Part shown: positions 9,529 through 18,532 of the stretch, piece after piece
Position numbering within the stretch: position 1 is the first letter of the stretch
How the letters are laid out: the number at the start of each line of letters is the position of its first letter
Source: F1-60-MAGs149 sp037133755
GTDB lineage: Bacteria; Actinomycetota; Thermoleophilia; Gaiellales; F1-60-MAGs149
Length of the DNA stretch: 64,000 nucleotides
Assembly (NCBI GenBank): GCA_037133755.1
Contig: JBAXNN010000011.1
Location: forward strand, 1-64,000
Direction of reading: 5' to 3'
Position numbers and translations under genes: made by a program
Notes under the pieces: generated by a model
Seen by the model: only the letters and a program-made list of their open reading frames with translations
What the model was told of the DNA's origin: nothing
The model's database searches: none

Positions 9529-10848
9529 ATGCGGCGCTTTCACGTCACCACGTTCGGCTGCCAGATGAACGTTCATGACTCGGAGCGCATCAAGGGCATG
9601 CTCGAGGCCGCCGGCATGGGGGAGGCGCCAAGCGAGGAAGAGGCCGACGTCCTCGTCTTCAACACCTGCACGATTCGTGAGAAGGCGGATGATCGACTCG
9701 TCCAGCGCCTCCACAACGCCAAGAACCGCAAGGCAGACGATCCCGACCTGCAGATCATCGTGGCGGGCTGCTGGGCGGAGTCCACGCGCGATGCGATCTT
9801 CCGCGACTTCCCGTGGGTTGACGCAGCGGTCGGCCCAGGTCGGATCGGGGCACTCAAGCAGGTGCTCGAGTCGACCAACGACGCTGATCGCGGCGCCTTC
9901 GGCTCGTTCGACGACTTCGCCGCGGACTTGCCGAAGCGACGCGAGCGCCACTTCCAGGCCTGGCTGCAGCTCTCGATGGGCTGCAACAGTGTCTGCAGCT
10001 ACTGCATCGTGCCCAGCGTGCGCGGACGCGAGCGTTCGCGCCATCCGCGCGAGGTGCTGGCCGAAGCGCGAGGGCTGGCTGCGGATGGTGTCACCGAGGT
10101 GATGCTGCTGGGGCAGAACGTCAACTCGTATGGCCGCGACCTGCCGCCCGATGAGCGCTGCACGTTTGCGGAGATGCTGCGCGCGGTCGACGCCATCGAT
10201 GGCATCTCGCGTATCCGCTTCATGAGCCCGCATCCGAAGGACATGCGCGGCGACGTGATCGCCGCTATGGCCGAGTCGCCCGCCGTCTGCAACCAGCTGC
10301 ACCTGCCGCTGCAGTCCGGCTCGTCGCGCGTGCTCAAGCGCATGCGCCGCACGTACGACAGCGAACGCTTCCTCGACCTCGCCGGCCGACTGCGCGAGGC
10401 GATGCCCGACATCAGCCTCACGACCGACGTCATCGTCGGCTTCCCTGGCGAGACCGAAGAGGACTTCCTCGAGACCATGCGGGTGTACGACGAGGCGTCG
10501 TTCGACCATGCGTTCACCTTCAACTACTCGCCGCGCAATGGCACTGAAGCCGCAGGCTTCGAGGATCAGATTTCCGATGACGTCAAACACGAGCGTCTGG
10601 CGCGTCTCGTGGAGCTCGTGCAGCGCCACGCAGCCCGGCGTAACGCAGAGCTGATCGGCACCGTCCAGGAGGTCCTCTCGGAGGGACCGAGCCGGACCGA
10701 TCCCACCGTCTTCCGTGGCAAGACCCGCGGCAACAAGACGACGCTGTTCACGCCCGCAGCACCCGCAGGTACCACCGTCTCGGTGCTGATCGAGGAATCG
10801 ACGTCGCAGACGCTGCGCGGACGCGTCACGAGCGCCGTTCTGGCCTGA
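9529..10848 (+). CDS. miaB: tRNA-2-methylthio-N6-isopentenyladenosine synthase MiaB
   Basis: 439-residue radical-SAM methylthiotransferase acting on i6A37 of tRNA. The N-terminal UPF0004 domain has the three cluster cysteines (TFGCQMN, FNTCTIREKAD, VAGCWAE). The radical SAM motif is CNSVCSYC, followed by LGQNVNSYG and the TRAM domain at the C-terminus. It is followed 2 bp later by miaA, which makes its substrate. Confidence 0.97.
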   Translation: MRRFHVTTFGCQMNVHDSERIKGMLEAAGMGEAPSEEEADVLVFNTCTIREKADDRLVQRLHNAKNRKADDPDLQIIVAGCWAESTRDAIFRDFPWVDAAVGPGRIGALKQVLESTNDADRGAFGSFDDFAADLPKRRERHFQAWLQLSMGCNSVCSYCIVPSVRGRERSRHPREVLAEARGLAADGVTEVMLLGQNVNSYGRDLPPDERCTFAEMLRAVDAIDGISRIRFMSPHPKDMRGDVIAAMAESPAVCNQLHLPLQSGSSRVLKRMRRTYDSERFLDLAGRLREAMPDISLTTDVIVGFPGETEEDFLETMRVYDEASFDHAFTFNYSPRNGTEAAGFEDQISDDVKHERLARLVELVQRHAARRNAELIGTVQEVLSEGPSRTDPTVFRGKTRGNKTTLFTPAAPAGTTVSVLIEESTSQTLRGRVTSAVLA

Positions 10849-10850
10849 GC

Positions 10851-11771
10851 ATGGGCGAGCTGGTCGTCGCGATCTACGGCCCGACTGCCTCAGGCAAGTC
10901 CGCGACTGCCGTCGCACTGGCGCACCAGCTCGGGGGGGAGATCGTCTCGGCCGATTCGATGCAGGTCTACCGCGGGCTGGAACGCATCACCAACCAGCCT
11001 TCCGAGGCGGAGCGCGAGGGCATTCCGCACCATCTCGTGGGCTACGTCGATCCGTTCTCGGCCTATGACGTTGCACAGTTCGCCCGTGACGCACACGCAG
11101 CCATCGATGGCATTCTTGAGCGCGGTCGCGTCCCAATCGTCGCCGGCGGCTCGGGACTGTACCTGCGAGCCGCTCTCGTCGATCTGACGTTCCCACCGCA
11201 GATCGATGGCGTCACCCGCGACCGCATCCAACAGGAGGTTGAGGCGTTGGGGCCGGCAAGAGCGCACGCAGCGTTGGCGGAGCGCGATCCCGCCGCAGCA
11301 GCCCGGATCGCACCGACGGACACGCGACGGATCGTGCGGGCGCTTGAGTTGGCAGAACAGGGCGCGACCCTCGTGCCCGCCGAGTCCGACGAGCTCTGGG
11401 GCGACGCGATGCGGCACCCGACGCGCCTGTTTGCGCTCGAGCTCGAGCGTGGCGTCGTGCACGACCGCATCAACGCCCGCACACCGCGCCTGCTGGATGA
11501 GGGTGGCGTCGAGGAGATCGAGGCGCTGCTGGCAGACTCGCGGCCGCTGTCGCACACGGCCGCGCGTGCCCACGGACTCGACGACGTTCGTGCACTGAGC
11601 GCCGGAGAGATCAGTCGTGCTGAGTGCGAACGCCGACTCGCCACTCGCACACGCCAATTCGCAAAACGACAGGACACCTGGCGCCGACGCCTTGCGCATG
11701 CGGAACTCGTCGATGCCAACCGCACGGCGACCGCGGTGGCGGACGACATCGCGGAGCGTCTGCGGGCCTAG
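10851..11771 (+). CDS. miaA: tRNA dimethylallyltransferase MiaA
   Basis: 306 residues. It prenylates A37 of tRNAs reading UNN codons, the step before MiaB. The P-loop is GPTASGKSA (about 9-17), followed by SADSMQVYRGL, and VAGGSGLYLRA in the middle. The miaB-miaA order in one operon means both modification steps are co-expressed. The N-terminal ATG is 2 bp after the miaB stop. Confidence 0.96.
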   Translation: MGELVVAIYGPTASGKSATAVALAHQLGGEIVSADSMQVYRGLERITNQPSEAEREGIPHHLVGYVDPFSAYDVAQFARDAHAAIDGILERGRVPIVAGGSGLYLRAALVDLTFPPQIDGVTRDRIQQEVEALGPARAHAALAERDPAAAARIAPTDTRRIVRALELAEQGATLVPAESDELWGDAMRHPTRLFALELERGVVHDRINARTPRLLDEGGVEEIEALLADSRPLSHTAARAHGLDDVRALSAGEISRAECERRLATRTRQFAKRQDTWRRRLAHAELVDANRTATAVADDIAERLRA

Positions 11772-11777
11772 CCCCGA

Positions 11778-11783
11778 TACGAT
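11778..11783 (+). promoter_or_regulatory. Probable leaderless -10 of dapD
   Basis: TACGAT, 7 nt before ATG 11791. The hexamer lies just past the miaA stop, so dapDEF-aminotransferase may have its own promoter. Confidence 0.5.
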
Positions 11784-11790
11784 TCCGAGC

Positions 11791-12600
11791 ATGTCCACGG
11801 AACTCCAGCACGCCATCGAGGCCGCCTTCAGCGGCGACACCCCTGCCGAGGACGCCCGCGGCGCCGTTGAGGAGACGATCGCGCGCCTCGACCGCGGCGA
11901 GCTGAGCCTCGCCGAGCAACAGGCCGACGGCAGCTGGACCGTCAACGGCTGGATCCAGCAGGCGATCCTGCTGTTCTTCCGCCTCCAGAAGATGGAGATC
12001 ATCGAGCTCGGGCCGTACACGTACCACGACAAGGTGCCGCTGAAGCGCGCCGTCGAGGGCGTTCGCATCGTGCCGCCCGCGACCGTGCGCTACGGCGCGT
12101 TCGTGGAGCCCGGTGCGGTGCTGATGCCTTCGTACGTCAACATCGGCTCGCACGTCGGCTCCGGCACCATGGTCGATACGTGGGCGACCGTCGGCTCCGG
12201 CGCGTGGATCGGCAAGGACGTCCACCTGTCCGGCGGTGTCGGGATCGGCGGCGTGCTGGAGCCGCCAGGCGCCCGGCCCGTGATCATCGAAGACGGCGCC
12301 TTTATCGGCTCGCGCGCCATCGTGGTCGAGGGAGTGCACGTCGGAGCCGAGGCCGTGCTCGGCGCCGGTGTGATCATCACCGCCAGCACGAAGATCATCG
12401 ATGTCACCGGTACGGCGCCGGTCGAGCACGTTGGGCACGTGCCGCCACGCAAGGTTGTGATTCCTGGCACGCGCCCCAAGCAGTTCGCAGCAGGCACCTT
12501 CGAGGTGCCCTGCGCACTGATCATCGGCGAGCGCACCGAGTCGACCGATCGCAAGACGTCGCTCAACGCCGCGCTCCGCGATCTGGACGTCGATGTCTAA
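11791..12600 (+). CDS. dapD: Tetrahydrodipicolinate N-succinyltransferase
   Basis: 269 residues, close to the DapD norm. It catalyses succinyl-CoA + tetrahydrodipicolinate to N-succinyl-2-amino-6-oxopimelate in DAP/lysine synthesis. The N-terminal helical part includes GSWTVNGWIQQAILLFFR. A left-handed parallel beta helix of hexapeptide repeats follows (VRYGAFVEPGAVLMPSYVNIGSHV and onward). A longer upstream reading frame exists, but ATG 11791 matches the family start and the promoter hexamer. The stop overlaps the dapE start by 8 bp. Confidence 0.95.
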   Translation: MSTELQHAIEAAFSGDTPAEDARGAVEETIARLDRGELSLAEQQADGSWTVNGWIQQAILLFFRLQKMEIIELGPYTYHDKVPLKRAVEGVRIVPPATVRYGAFVEPGAVLMPSYVNIGSHVGSGTMVDTWATVGSGAWIGKDVHLSGGVGIGGVLEPPGARPVIIEDGAFIGSRAIVVEGVHVGAEAVLGAGVIITASTKIIDVTGTAPVEHVGHVPPRKVVIPGTRPKQFAAGTFEVPCALIIGERTESTDRKTSLNAALRDLDVDV

Positions 12601-13660
12601 GCCGTTCCTCAGCGGAACGGTTGCGGATATCTGCTTCGACCTCGTTGCGACGCGGTCGGAGTACGGCGAGGAGCAGAAACTGGCTGATCTCGTCGAACGC
12701 CGTATTGCCGAGCTCGGGGTCGAGCACGAACGGATCGGCAACTCGATCGTGGCGCGCGCCGGCGGAAGCGGGGCGCCGATCGCCTTGGTCGGGCACCTCG
12801 ACACCGTGCCCAACTGGGAGGACGGTGGCGTCGAACGCACGCCGACGCGCATCATCGGCCGGGGCGCAGCGGACATGAAGGGCGGCGTTGCGGTGATGCT
12901 GGCGGTCCTGCAACGCCTCTCCGCTGCGTCACAGCCCACCGTCTGCATCTTCTACGACCGCGAGGAGGGGCCGCATGCCGACAACGGCATTCATCGCGTC
13001 CTCGCCGAGTCGCGCCTGCTCGATCCGAAGCCGTCGATGGCGATCGTGCTCGAACCCTCCAGCGGGACCATTCATGCGGGTGCTGTCGGATCGATCAACG
13101 CGCAGCTCACGTTTCGCGGGCGCTCCGCGCACGCAGCGCGCCCATGGGAAGGCGAGAATGCCATCTCCAGCGAACTCGCGGCCGCGCTCGGGCGCTTCGC
13201 GGCGCGCGAGCCGATTGACACCGTCATTGACGGGCTGACGTACCGCGACGTGGCAACGATCACGATGATCAAGGGCGGAGTCGCGCACAACGTGGTCCCC
13301 GACAAGGTCGAGATATGGGTCAACGCACGTGTCGCGCCGGGTAACTCAGTCGACGCGGCCAAAGCCGAGATCGAGGCGCTCGCCGGGCCCGCGGCCGACG
13401 TGGTCTGGAGCGATGTCGCCCCGCCTGCCGCGCCCAGCCTCACCGAGGCTCCTGTCGCAAGCTTTCTGGAGCGCAGCGGTCTCCCCGTGCAGCCGAAGCA
13501 GGCCTGGACCGACGTGGCCACCATGCACGCTTGGGGCGTTCCCGCCTTCAACTACGGCCCCGGCGACCCCTCGCAGGCGCACCAGCCCGGCGAGTGGGTC
13601 GAGATCAGCGCGCTCGAGGAGTGCGAGCGGGTGATCGCAGAGGAGCTGGGAGCATCATGA
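12593..13660 (+). CDS. dapE: Succinyl-diaminopimelate desuccinylase
   Basis: 355-residue M20 zinc metallopeptidase that removes succinate to give LL-DAP. Zinc/catalytic motifs are GHLDTVP, GRGAADMKGG and DREEGPH, with the dimerisation domain in the middle (GRSAHAARPWEGENAI) and the final zinc ligand near the C-terminus (GPGDPSQAHQPGEWVE). It overlaps both neighbours (dapD by 8 bp, dapF by 4 bp), a tightly coupled pathway block. Confidence 0.94.
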   Translation: MSKPFLSGTVADICFDLVATRSEYGEEQKLADLVERRIAELGVEHERIGNSIVARAGGSGAPIALVGHLDTVPNWEDGGVERTPTRIIGRGAADMKGGVAVMLAVLQRLSAASQPTVCIFYDREEGPHADNGIHRVLAESRLLDPKPSMAIVLEPSSGTIHAGAVGSINAQLTFRGRSAHAARPWEGENAISSELAAALGRFAAREPIDTVIDGLTYRDVATITMIKGGVAHNVVPDKVEIWVNARVAPGNSVDAAKAEIEALAGPAADVVWSDVAPPAAPSLTEAPVASFLERSGLPVQPKQAWTDVATMHAWGVPAFNYGPGDPSQAHQPGEWVEISALEECERVIAEELGAS

Positions 13661-14439
13661 GCGTGCCCGCAGAGCGCTGGGAGGGAGCCGGCAATGTCTA
13701 CCTCCTGATCGACGCCGAGGAACTGCGCGCGCCGCTCGATATGGATCAGGCGCGTACGGTCTGCGCGATCCTCGGCGGCGATGGCATTCTCGAGGTGCGA
13801 CGCGACGATGGCGCCGATGTCTCCATGCGTATCTGGAATCCGGATGGTTCCCAGAGCGAAGCCTGCGGCAATGGCACACGGATGGTCGCGCGCTGGCTCG
13901 CGGAGCAGACGGAGCAGGAGCACGTCACGATCAACACGGTCGCCGGGATCCTCGAGTGCGAGGTCGATGGCGACATGGTGGCCGCTCGCATGGCGCAGAC
14001 GCGGCTGGACGGTCCGCAGTACGCCCCGAACGACGACCGCTTCCCGTACGAGCACACCTTCGTGAGCGTGGGCAACCCCCACGTGGTGATTCCCGTCGAT
14101 GACATCAACGCGTTTCCCCTCGAGGACGAGGGACCGGACCTCGAGCACCACTCGTGGTTTCCCGAGCGAACCAACGTCGAGATCGTGGAGCGGGTCGATG
14201 AGCATCACCTCCGCATGCGCGTCTGGGAACGCGGCGTGGGCGAGACCCGTGCCTGCGGTACCGGAGCCTGTGCGGCGGCCGTTGCCGGCGTTGCCAACGG
14301 CACCGCCACCTCACCCGTCACCGTGCAGCTGCCGGGCGGCGAGCTGATGATCGAGGTGGGGGACGACGGCTTCGTGACGATGCACGGTCCGGCGCGCCGT
14401 ATTGAACGCCTGGTCATCCCCTCGAGCTATCTGATCTGA
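13657..14439 (+). CDS. dapF: Diaminopimelate epimerase
   Basis: 260 residues. It interconverts LL- and meso-DAP by a two-base mechanism. Both catalytic cysteines are visible: C70 in SEACGNGTR and C200 in ACGTGACAAAV. GNPH in the middle is conserved. ATG 13657 overlaps the dapE stop (ATGA); an in-frame extension upstream is a shadow of dapE. The product feeds meso-DAP to peptidoglycan and lysine. Confidence 0.95.
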   Translation: MSVPAERWEGAGNVYLLIDAEELRAPLDMDQARTVCAILGGDGILEVRRDDGADVSMRIWNPDGSQSEACGNGTRMVARWLAEQTEQEHVTINTVAGILECEVDGDMVAARMAQTRLDGPQYAPNDDRFPYEHTFVSVGNPHVVIPVDDINAFPLEDEGPDLEHHSWFPERTNVEIVERVDEHHLRMRVWERGVGETRACGTGACAAAVAGVANGTATSPVTVQLPGGELMIEVGDDGFVTMHGPARRIERLVIPSSYLI

Positions 14440-14441
14440 AC

Positions 14442-15605
14442 ATGCGCTTCTCCGACCGCATGGATGCGATTCCCGAGTACGTCGTGGCACGGATGAACCG
14501 CGTCCTCGCCGACAAGCGCGCGGCCGGCGTCGACGTGATCTCGCTCGGCATCGGCGACCCTGATCTCCCCCCGGATCCGCGCATTCGCGCGCGCCTGGCT
14601 GAGGAGGTCCAGCGCGATGATGCCGCCCGCTATCCGACCAACATCGGACAACCCGACCTGCGCGATGCCGTCGCCGAGCACTATGCACGACGCTTCGGTG
14701 TGACGCTCGATCCGTCGACGGAGATCCTGCCGCTGCTCGGCGCGAAGGAGGGACTCGCGCACCTCGCGCTCGCCGTCCTCGATCCCGGCTCGCTCGCACT
14801 CGTTGCCGATCCTGGCTATCCGGTCTACACCGGCGGCCCCTTGCTGGCCGCAGCGCAGTCGTATCCGCTGCCGCTCCTCGCCGAGAATGGCTTCCAGCCC
14901 GACCTCGACGGCGTGCCCGCCGACGCCGCAGCGCGGGCCCGGCTGCTGATCTGCGGCTATCCCAACAATCCGACCGGTGCCGTTGCCCAGCCCGACCTCT
15001 TCGCACGCCTCGCGGCCTTCGGCGACCAGCACGACCTCGTGCTCTGCCACGACCACGCCTACGCCGAGCTCACCTTCGACGATGCTGCCGCGCCCAGCGC
15101 GCTCTCCCATCCCGGCTTCCGCAGCCGCGGCATCGAGATCTTGTCGCTGTCGAAGGCGTATTCGGTGCCGGGGTGGCGGATCGCCTTCGCCGTGGGCAAT
15201 CCGGAGATCATCTCGGTGCTGCAGCGCCTCAAGACCCAAATCGACTCCGGCATGTTCCCGGCCCTGCAGCGCACCGCTGCGTGGATGCTGCGACAGACCG
15301 ATCTCGACGGTCCGCCGCTCGCCGTCTATCGGGCTCGGCGTGATCTCGCGTGTGCACGCCTGGCCGAGATCGGCATGCCCGTGACACCGCCCCAAGGTGG
15401 CATGTATCTCTGGGTTCCGATCCCCACCGGAGAGTCCTCCAACGACTTCGCAACGCGACTCCTGGAGCAGGCTGCGGTCGTCGTGACGCCCGGCAGTGCC
15501 TACGGCGAGGCGGGGGAGGGCTACGTGCGCATGGCCCTCACTGTCCCGGAGGATCGCCTGCGGGAGGCGTTGGACCGCGTCGGCGCCGTACTCGCTGGTT
15601 CCTGA
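14442..15605 (+). CDS. PLP aminotransferase of the DAP pathway (DapC/DapL type)
   Basis: 387-residue fold-type I aminotransferase. It shows YPTNIGQPDLRDAVAEHY, GYPNNPTGA, K238 as the probable PLP lysine in LSLSKAYSVPGWRIAF, and a C-terminal GGMYLWVPI. In the dapD-dapE-dapF operon the missing activity is N-succinyl-LL-DAP aminotransferase (DapC), so that is the best guess. The sequence style also resembles LL-DAP aminotransferase (DapL), which would bypass DapD and DapE. Sequence alone does not decide. Confidence 0.8.
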   Translation: MRFSDRMDAIPEYVVARMNRVLADKRAAGVDVISLGIGDPDLPPDPRIRARLAEEVQRDDAARYPTNIGQPDLRDAVAEHYARRFGVTLDPSTEILPLLGAKEGLAHLALAVLDPGSLALVADPGYPVYTGGPLLAAAQSYPLPLLAENGFQPDLDGVPADAAARARLLICGYPNNPTGAVAQPDLFARLAAFGDQHDLVLCHDHAYAELTFDDAAAPSALSHPGFRSRGIEILSLSKAYSVPGWRIAFAVGNPEIISVLQRLKTQIDSGMFPALQRTAAWMLRQTDLDGPPLAVYRARRDLACARLAEIGMPVTPPQGGMYLWVPIPTGESSNDFATRLLEQAAVVVTPGSAYGEAGEGYVRMALTVPEDRLREALDRVGAVLAGS

Positions 15606-15611
15606 GCGGAG

Positions 15612-15617
15612 TAGACT
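15612..15617 (+). promoter_or_regulatory. Candidate -10 of hflX
   Basis: TAGACT, 8 nt before the GTG start at 15626, immediately after the aminotransferase stop. Confidence 0.4.
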
Positions 15618-15625
15618 CCGTCCCA

Positions 15626-16915
15626 GTGGGCGATGGTTTTTATCAGATACGCGACACCGCGCCGGAGCGCGCCTTTGTCGCGGCCGTCGCCCGCCAGAAC
15701 CAACGCATCGAGGCCGATCTCGCCGAGCTCGACGAGCTCCTGCACACCGCGCTCTGCGAGCCCGTTGGACAGCTGATCCAGCGGCGCGACCAGCCTGAGC
15801 TCAAGACCTATCTCGGCTCAGGCAAGGTCGACGAGCTCGAAACGGAACTGAAGGCGGCGAAGGCTGAGGTTCTCGTGATCGACGACGAACTCACACCGTC
15901 GCAGCAGCGCTATCTGGAGAACCGCTTCAAGATCCGCGTGATCGATCGCACCGCCTTGATTCTCGACATCTTTGCCGCCCATGCCCACTCGGCCGAGGGC
16001 AAGCTGCAGGTCGAACTCGCCCAGCTGGAGTATCAGCTGCCCCGCATGCGCGGCATGTGGCAACACCTGGAACGCCTGGGCGGTGGCGTCGGCACGCGTG
16101 GACCAGGCGAGTCGCAGCTCGAGACCGACCGTCGTCTCGCCCGCGATCGCATCACCGCGCTGCGGCGCAAACTCAAGGAGACGGGGAAGCGCCGCCGACT
16201 CCAGCGCAAGCAGCGCATGGAGGGGATCGTCCCGACCGTGTCGTTGGCCGGCTACACCAACGTGGGCAAGTCGAGCCTGCTCAACGCGTTGACCGGCGCC
16301 GACGTGTCCAGCCGCAATCGCCTGTTCGAGACGCTTGATCCGACGACGCGGCGCTTCACCCATGTTGGTCGCGAGTACACGATCACCGACACCGTGGGCT
16401 TCATCCGCAAGCTGCCGCACGGCCTCGTCGAAGCGTTCGCCTCGACGCTTGAGGAGACCCTGTCGGGCGACCTCATGTTGCACATCGTCGATGCCTCACT
16501 CTCCGAGGAGGAGCGAGACGAGCAGATGCGCGCGGTCAATGACGTGCTCAGCCAGATCGGCGCCGACGAACTGCCCCGGATTGTCGTCCTCAACAAGATC
16601 GATCTCGCGACCCCCGAGGACCGTCAGCGCCTGCGTAACCGGCTGTCGGATGCCTTGCAGGTGTCGTCGCAGACGCGCGAGGGGCTCGGCGACCTCGAGA
16701 TTGCCGTTGCCGAGCATTTCGCCGGCCGGTTCGAGCCCGTCGAGCTCCTTGTGCCGCACAGCGAGGGCGGAGCACTGTCGTCCCTCTACGCCCTCGGCGC
16801 GCCGATCTCCCAACGCGTGGACACCGCCGAGGGGGTACGCATCCGCGCCCGACTGCCCAAGGCCGAACGTGATCGCTACGAACGCTTCGAGGTCGCCCCG
16901 GAGCCAATCGCATGA
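15626..16915 (+). CDS. hflX: GTPase HflX
   Basis: Ribosome-associated GTPase involved in rescue/splitting of stalled ribosomes. About 429 residues from GTG. The N-terminal HflX domain contains GSGKVDELE and LEYQLPRMRGMWQHLERLGGGVGTRGPGESQLETDRR, then a helical linker. The G domain has G1 GYTNVGKSS, G3 DTVGFIRKLP and G4 NKID. A long in-frame extension upstream (to 15350) is a shadow of the aminotransferase. The stop overlaps dut by 4 bp. Confidence 0.94.
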   Translation: MGDGFYQIRDTAPERAFVAAVARQNQRIEADLAELDELLHTALCEPVGQLIQRRDQPELKTYLGSGKVDELETELKAAKAEVLVIDDELTPSQQRYLENRFKIRVIDRTALILDIFAAHAHSAEGKLQVELAQLEYQLPRMRGMWQHLERLGGGVGTRGPGESQLETDRRLARDRITALRRKLKETGKRRRLQRKQRMEGIVPTVSLAGYTNVGKSSLLNALTGADVSSRNRLFETLDPTTRRFTHVGREYTITDTVGFIRKLPHGLVEAFASTLEETLSGDLMLHIVDASLSEEERDEQMRAVNDVLSQIGADELPRIVVLNKIDLATPEDRQRLRNRLSDALQVSSQTREGLGDLEIAVAEHFAGRFEPVELLVPHSEGGALSSLYALGAPISQRVDTAEGVRIRARLPKAERDRYERFEVAPEPIA

Positions 16916-17352
16916 GTGACGTGCTCTTTCAGCGACTGCACCCCGACGCTCGACTGCCCCAGCAGGCGCACGCCGACGACGCAGGACACGACCTTCACGC
17001 CACCGAGACCGCAGTGCTTGCTCCGGGTGAACGAGCAGCCGTCGGCTGCGGCTTCGCCATCGCGCTGCCGCCAGACATGGCCGCATTGGTCGTGCCGCGC
17101 TCCGGACTCGCGTTGAAGGAGGGCCTCACGGTGCTCAACGCACCCGGATTGATCGACGCGGGCTACCGCGGGGAGATCAAGGTCATCTTGATCAATCTCG
17201 ACCCCGCCGAAACGCGCTCTGTTGCCATCGGAGATCGGATTGCCCAGCTCGTCTTGGTCGATCTGCCACGACCGAGCTTCAGCGAGGTCGATACCCTGCC
17301 CGCCTCGGCGCGAGGCGAGGGAGGCTTCGGCTCGACCGGGAAGGGCGCATGA
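16912..17352 (+). CDS. dut: dUTP diphosphatase
   Basis: 146-residue trimeric dUTPase that hydrolyses dUTP to dUMP and PPi. Motifs: 1 DAGHDLHATE, 2 PRSGLALKEG, 3 NAPGLIDAGYRGEIKV (catalytic D), 4 GDRIAQLV, 5 GEGGFGSTGKG. All are intact. It is overlapped at both ends (hflX, nudix) in an ATGA manner, so the three genes are one translational unit. Confidence 0.96.
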   Translation: MSDVLFQRLHPDARLPQQAHADDAGHDLHATETAVLAPGERAAVGCGFAIALPPDMAALVVPRSGLALKEGLTVLNAPGLIDAGYRGEIKVILINLDPAETRSVAIGDRIAQLVLVDLPRPSFSEVDTLPASARGEGGFGSTGKGA

Positions 17353-17801
17353 GCGGACCCCGTATCCGCGTGGCAGGACTGTTGATCAACGGTGGTCGTG
17401 TCCTGCTCGTGCGCCACGAGAAAGACGGCCGCTCCTACTGGCTCTTGCCCGGGGGCGGCGTGGAGGAGGGGGAACAGCTCGAGGACGCGGTCCGGCGCGA
17501 GTTCGCCGAGGAGTGTGGACTCACGCCCACCGTCGTCCACGGGCCGATCGCACTGGCCGAGACGATCCCGCCCGAGGGAGTTGAGAGCGGCCGCCACATC
17601 CTCCACATGATCTTCGCCATCGAGACGATGCCGCACGAGGCCGAGCACCTCGTATCCGAGGACGACGCAGTCCTCGGACACGCCCTCGTCGATCGGGGCC
17701 GTCTGCACGAGCTCGATCTGCGACCGCCCATCCATGAGTACCTCATGCGCTACCGCGCCGGCGACCCGTTCGTCAGCCTCGGGCGCATGTGGATCTCCTA
17801 A
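17349..17801 (+). CDS. NUDIX hydrolase
   Basis: 150 residues with a complete Nudix box (about 37-59: GGVEEGEQLEDAVRREF then AEECGL) coordinating the metal. The substrate is not predictable. Its position directly after dUTPase suggests nucleotide-pool housekeeping, but that is inference. The stop is convergent with gatD and overlaps its 3' end by 4 bp (17798-17801). Confidence 0.88.
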   Translation: MSGPRIRVAGLLINGGRVLLVRHEKDGRSYWLLPGGGVEEGEQLEDAVRREFAEECGLTPTVVHGPIALAETIPPEGVESGRHILHMIFAIETMPHEAEHLVSEDDAVLGHALVDRGRLHELDLRPPIHEYLMRYRAGDPFVSLGRMWIS

Positions 17802-18532
17802 GGCGACTGCCTGCGGGCCACAGCCATCGCGTTCTCTGCGGCGGCATCCTCAAGGCGGTCGTCAAGGGGCTCGAGCACGGAGCTGAGACCGCGGTGCTCA
17901 CACGCGCCAGCGAGGATGCTGTCGGCAAGCCACACGTTCTTCGGGAGGAGTGGCCCGTGCACGTAGGTCCCGATTACCCTGCCGACGCGGCAGCCCTCGT
18001 GCAAGCCGTCACCGGTGTTACCACCCCCGACTTTGACTCTGCCCAGCGGTGAAACACCCGATCCGAGCGTGGTCTGCCCCGCGTGGTTCTCGAAGCCGAC
18101 GAGCTCGTGCTTGACGCCGCCCAACTCAACGTCAACCAGGACGTTGCCGATGATGCGCCGGCTGCTTGCCGTCGTCTCAAGGTCGACCAGTCCGGTGCCG
18201 GGCGTCTCGTTGCCGCTCTGATCCACGTAGCGATGACCGAGCAGCTGGAATCCACCGCAGACGGCGAGCAACGGAACACCATCGGCAATGGCGGACCGAA
18301 GTGCCGGCGTCTGGGCGATCAGAGCATCGGCAACCAGGGCCTGATCGCGATCCTGCCCGCCGCCGATCAGGATCACATCCGCACGCGCGGGATCGAGGAC
18401 CTCGCCAAGCGACAGCGGCGCGACCTCCACGTCGATGCCGCGCCAACGCGCACGCTGCGCCAGCACGCGGACGTTGCCCCGATCCGCATAGATCGACAGG
18501 AGCTCGGGATAGATGGGAACGATACGGAGCAT
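17798..18532 (-). CDS. gatD: Lipid II isoglutaminyl synthase, glutaminase subunit
   Basis: 244-residue class I (CobB/CobQ-like) glutamine amidotransferase. It supplies ammonia to MurT for amidation of D-Glu in lipid II. Nucleophile C92 lies in LLAVCGGFQLLGH and the catalytic H192 in GTYVHGPLLPKN, with the substrate region GFENHAG between. ATG 18532 overlaps the murT stop (ATGA), so the two subunits are translationally coupled. Length and motifs match GatD rather than CobQ. Confidence 0.93.
   Translation of the reverse strand: MLRIVPIYPELLSIYADRGNVRVLAQRARWRGIDVEVAPLSLGEVLDPARADVILIGGGQDRDQALVADALIAQTPALRSAIADGVPLLAVCGGFQLLGHRYVDQSGNETPGTGLVDLETTASSRRIIGNVLVDVELGGVKHELVGFENHAGQTTLGSGVSPLGRVKVGGGNTGDGLHEGCRVGRVIGTYVHGPLLPKNVWLADSILAGACEHRGLSSVLEPLDDRLEDAAAENAMAVARRQSP

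Noticed and set aside
9568..9580. TGAACGTTCA in miaB as an SOS box
   Set aside because: GAAC and GTTC are adjacent with no 4-base spacer, and it lies inside coding sequence.
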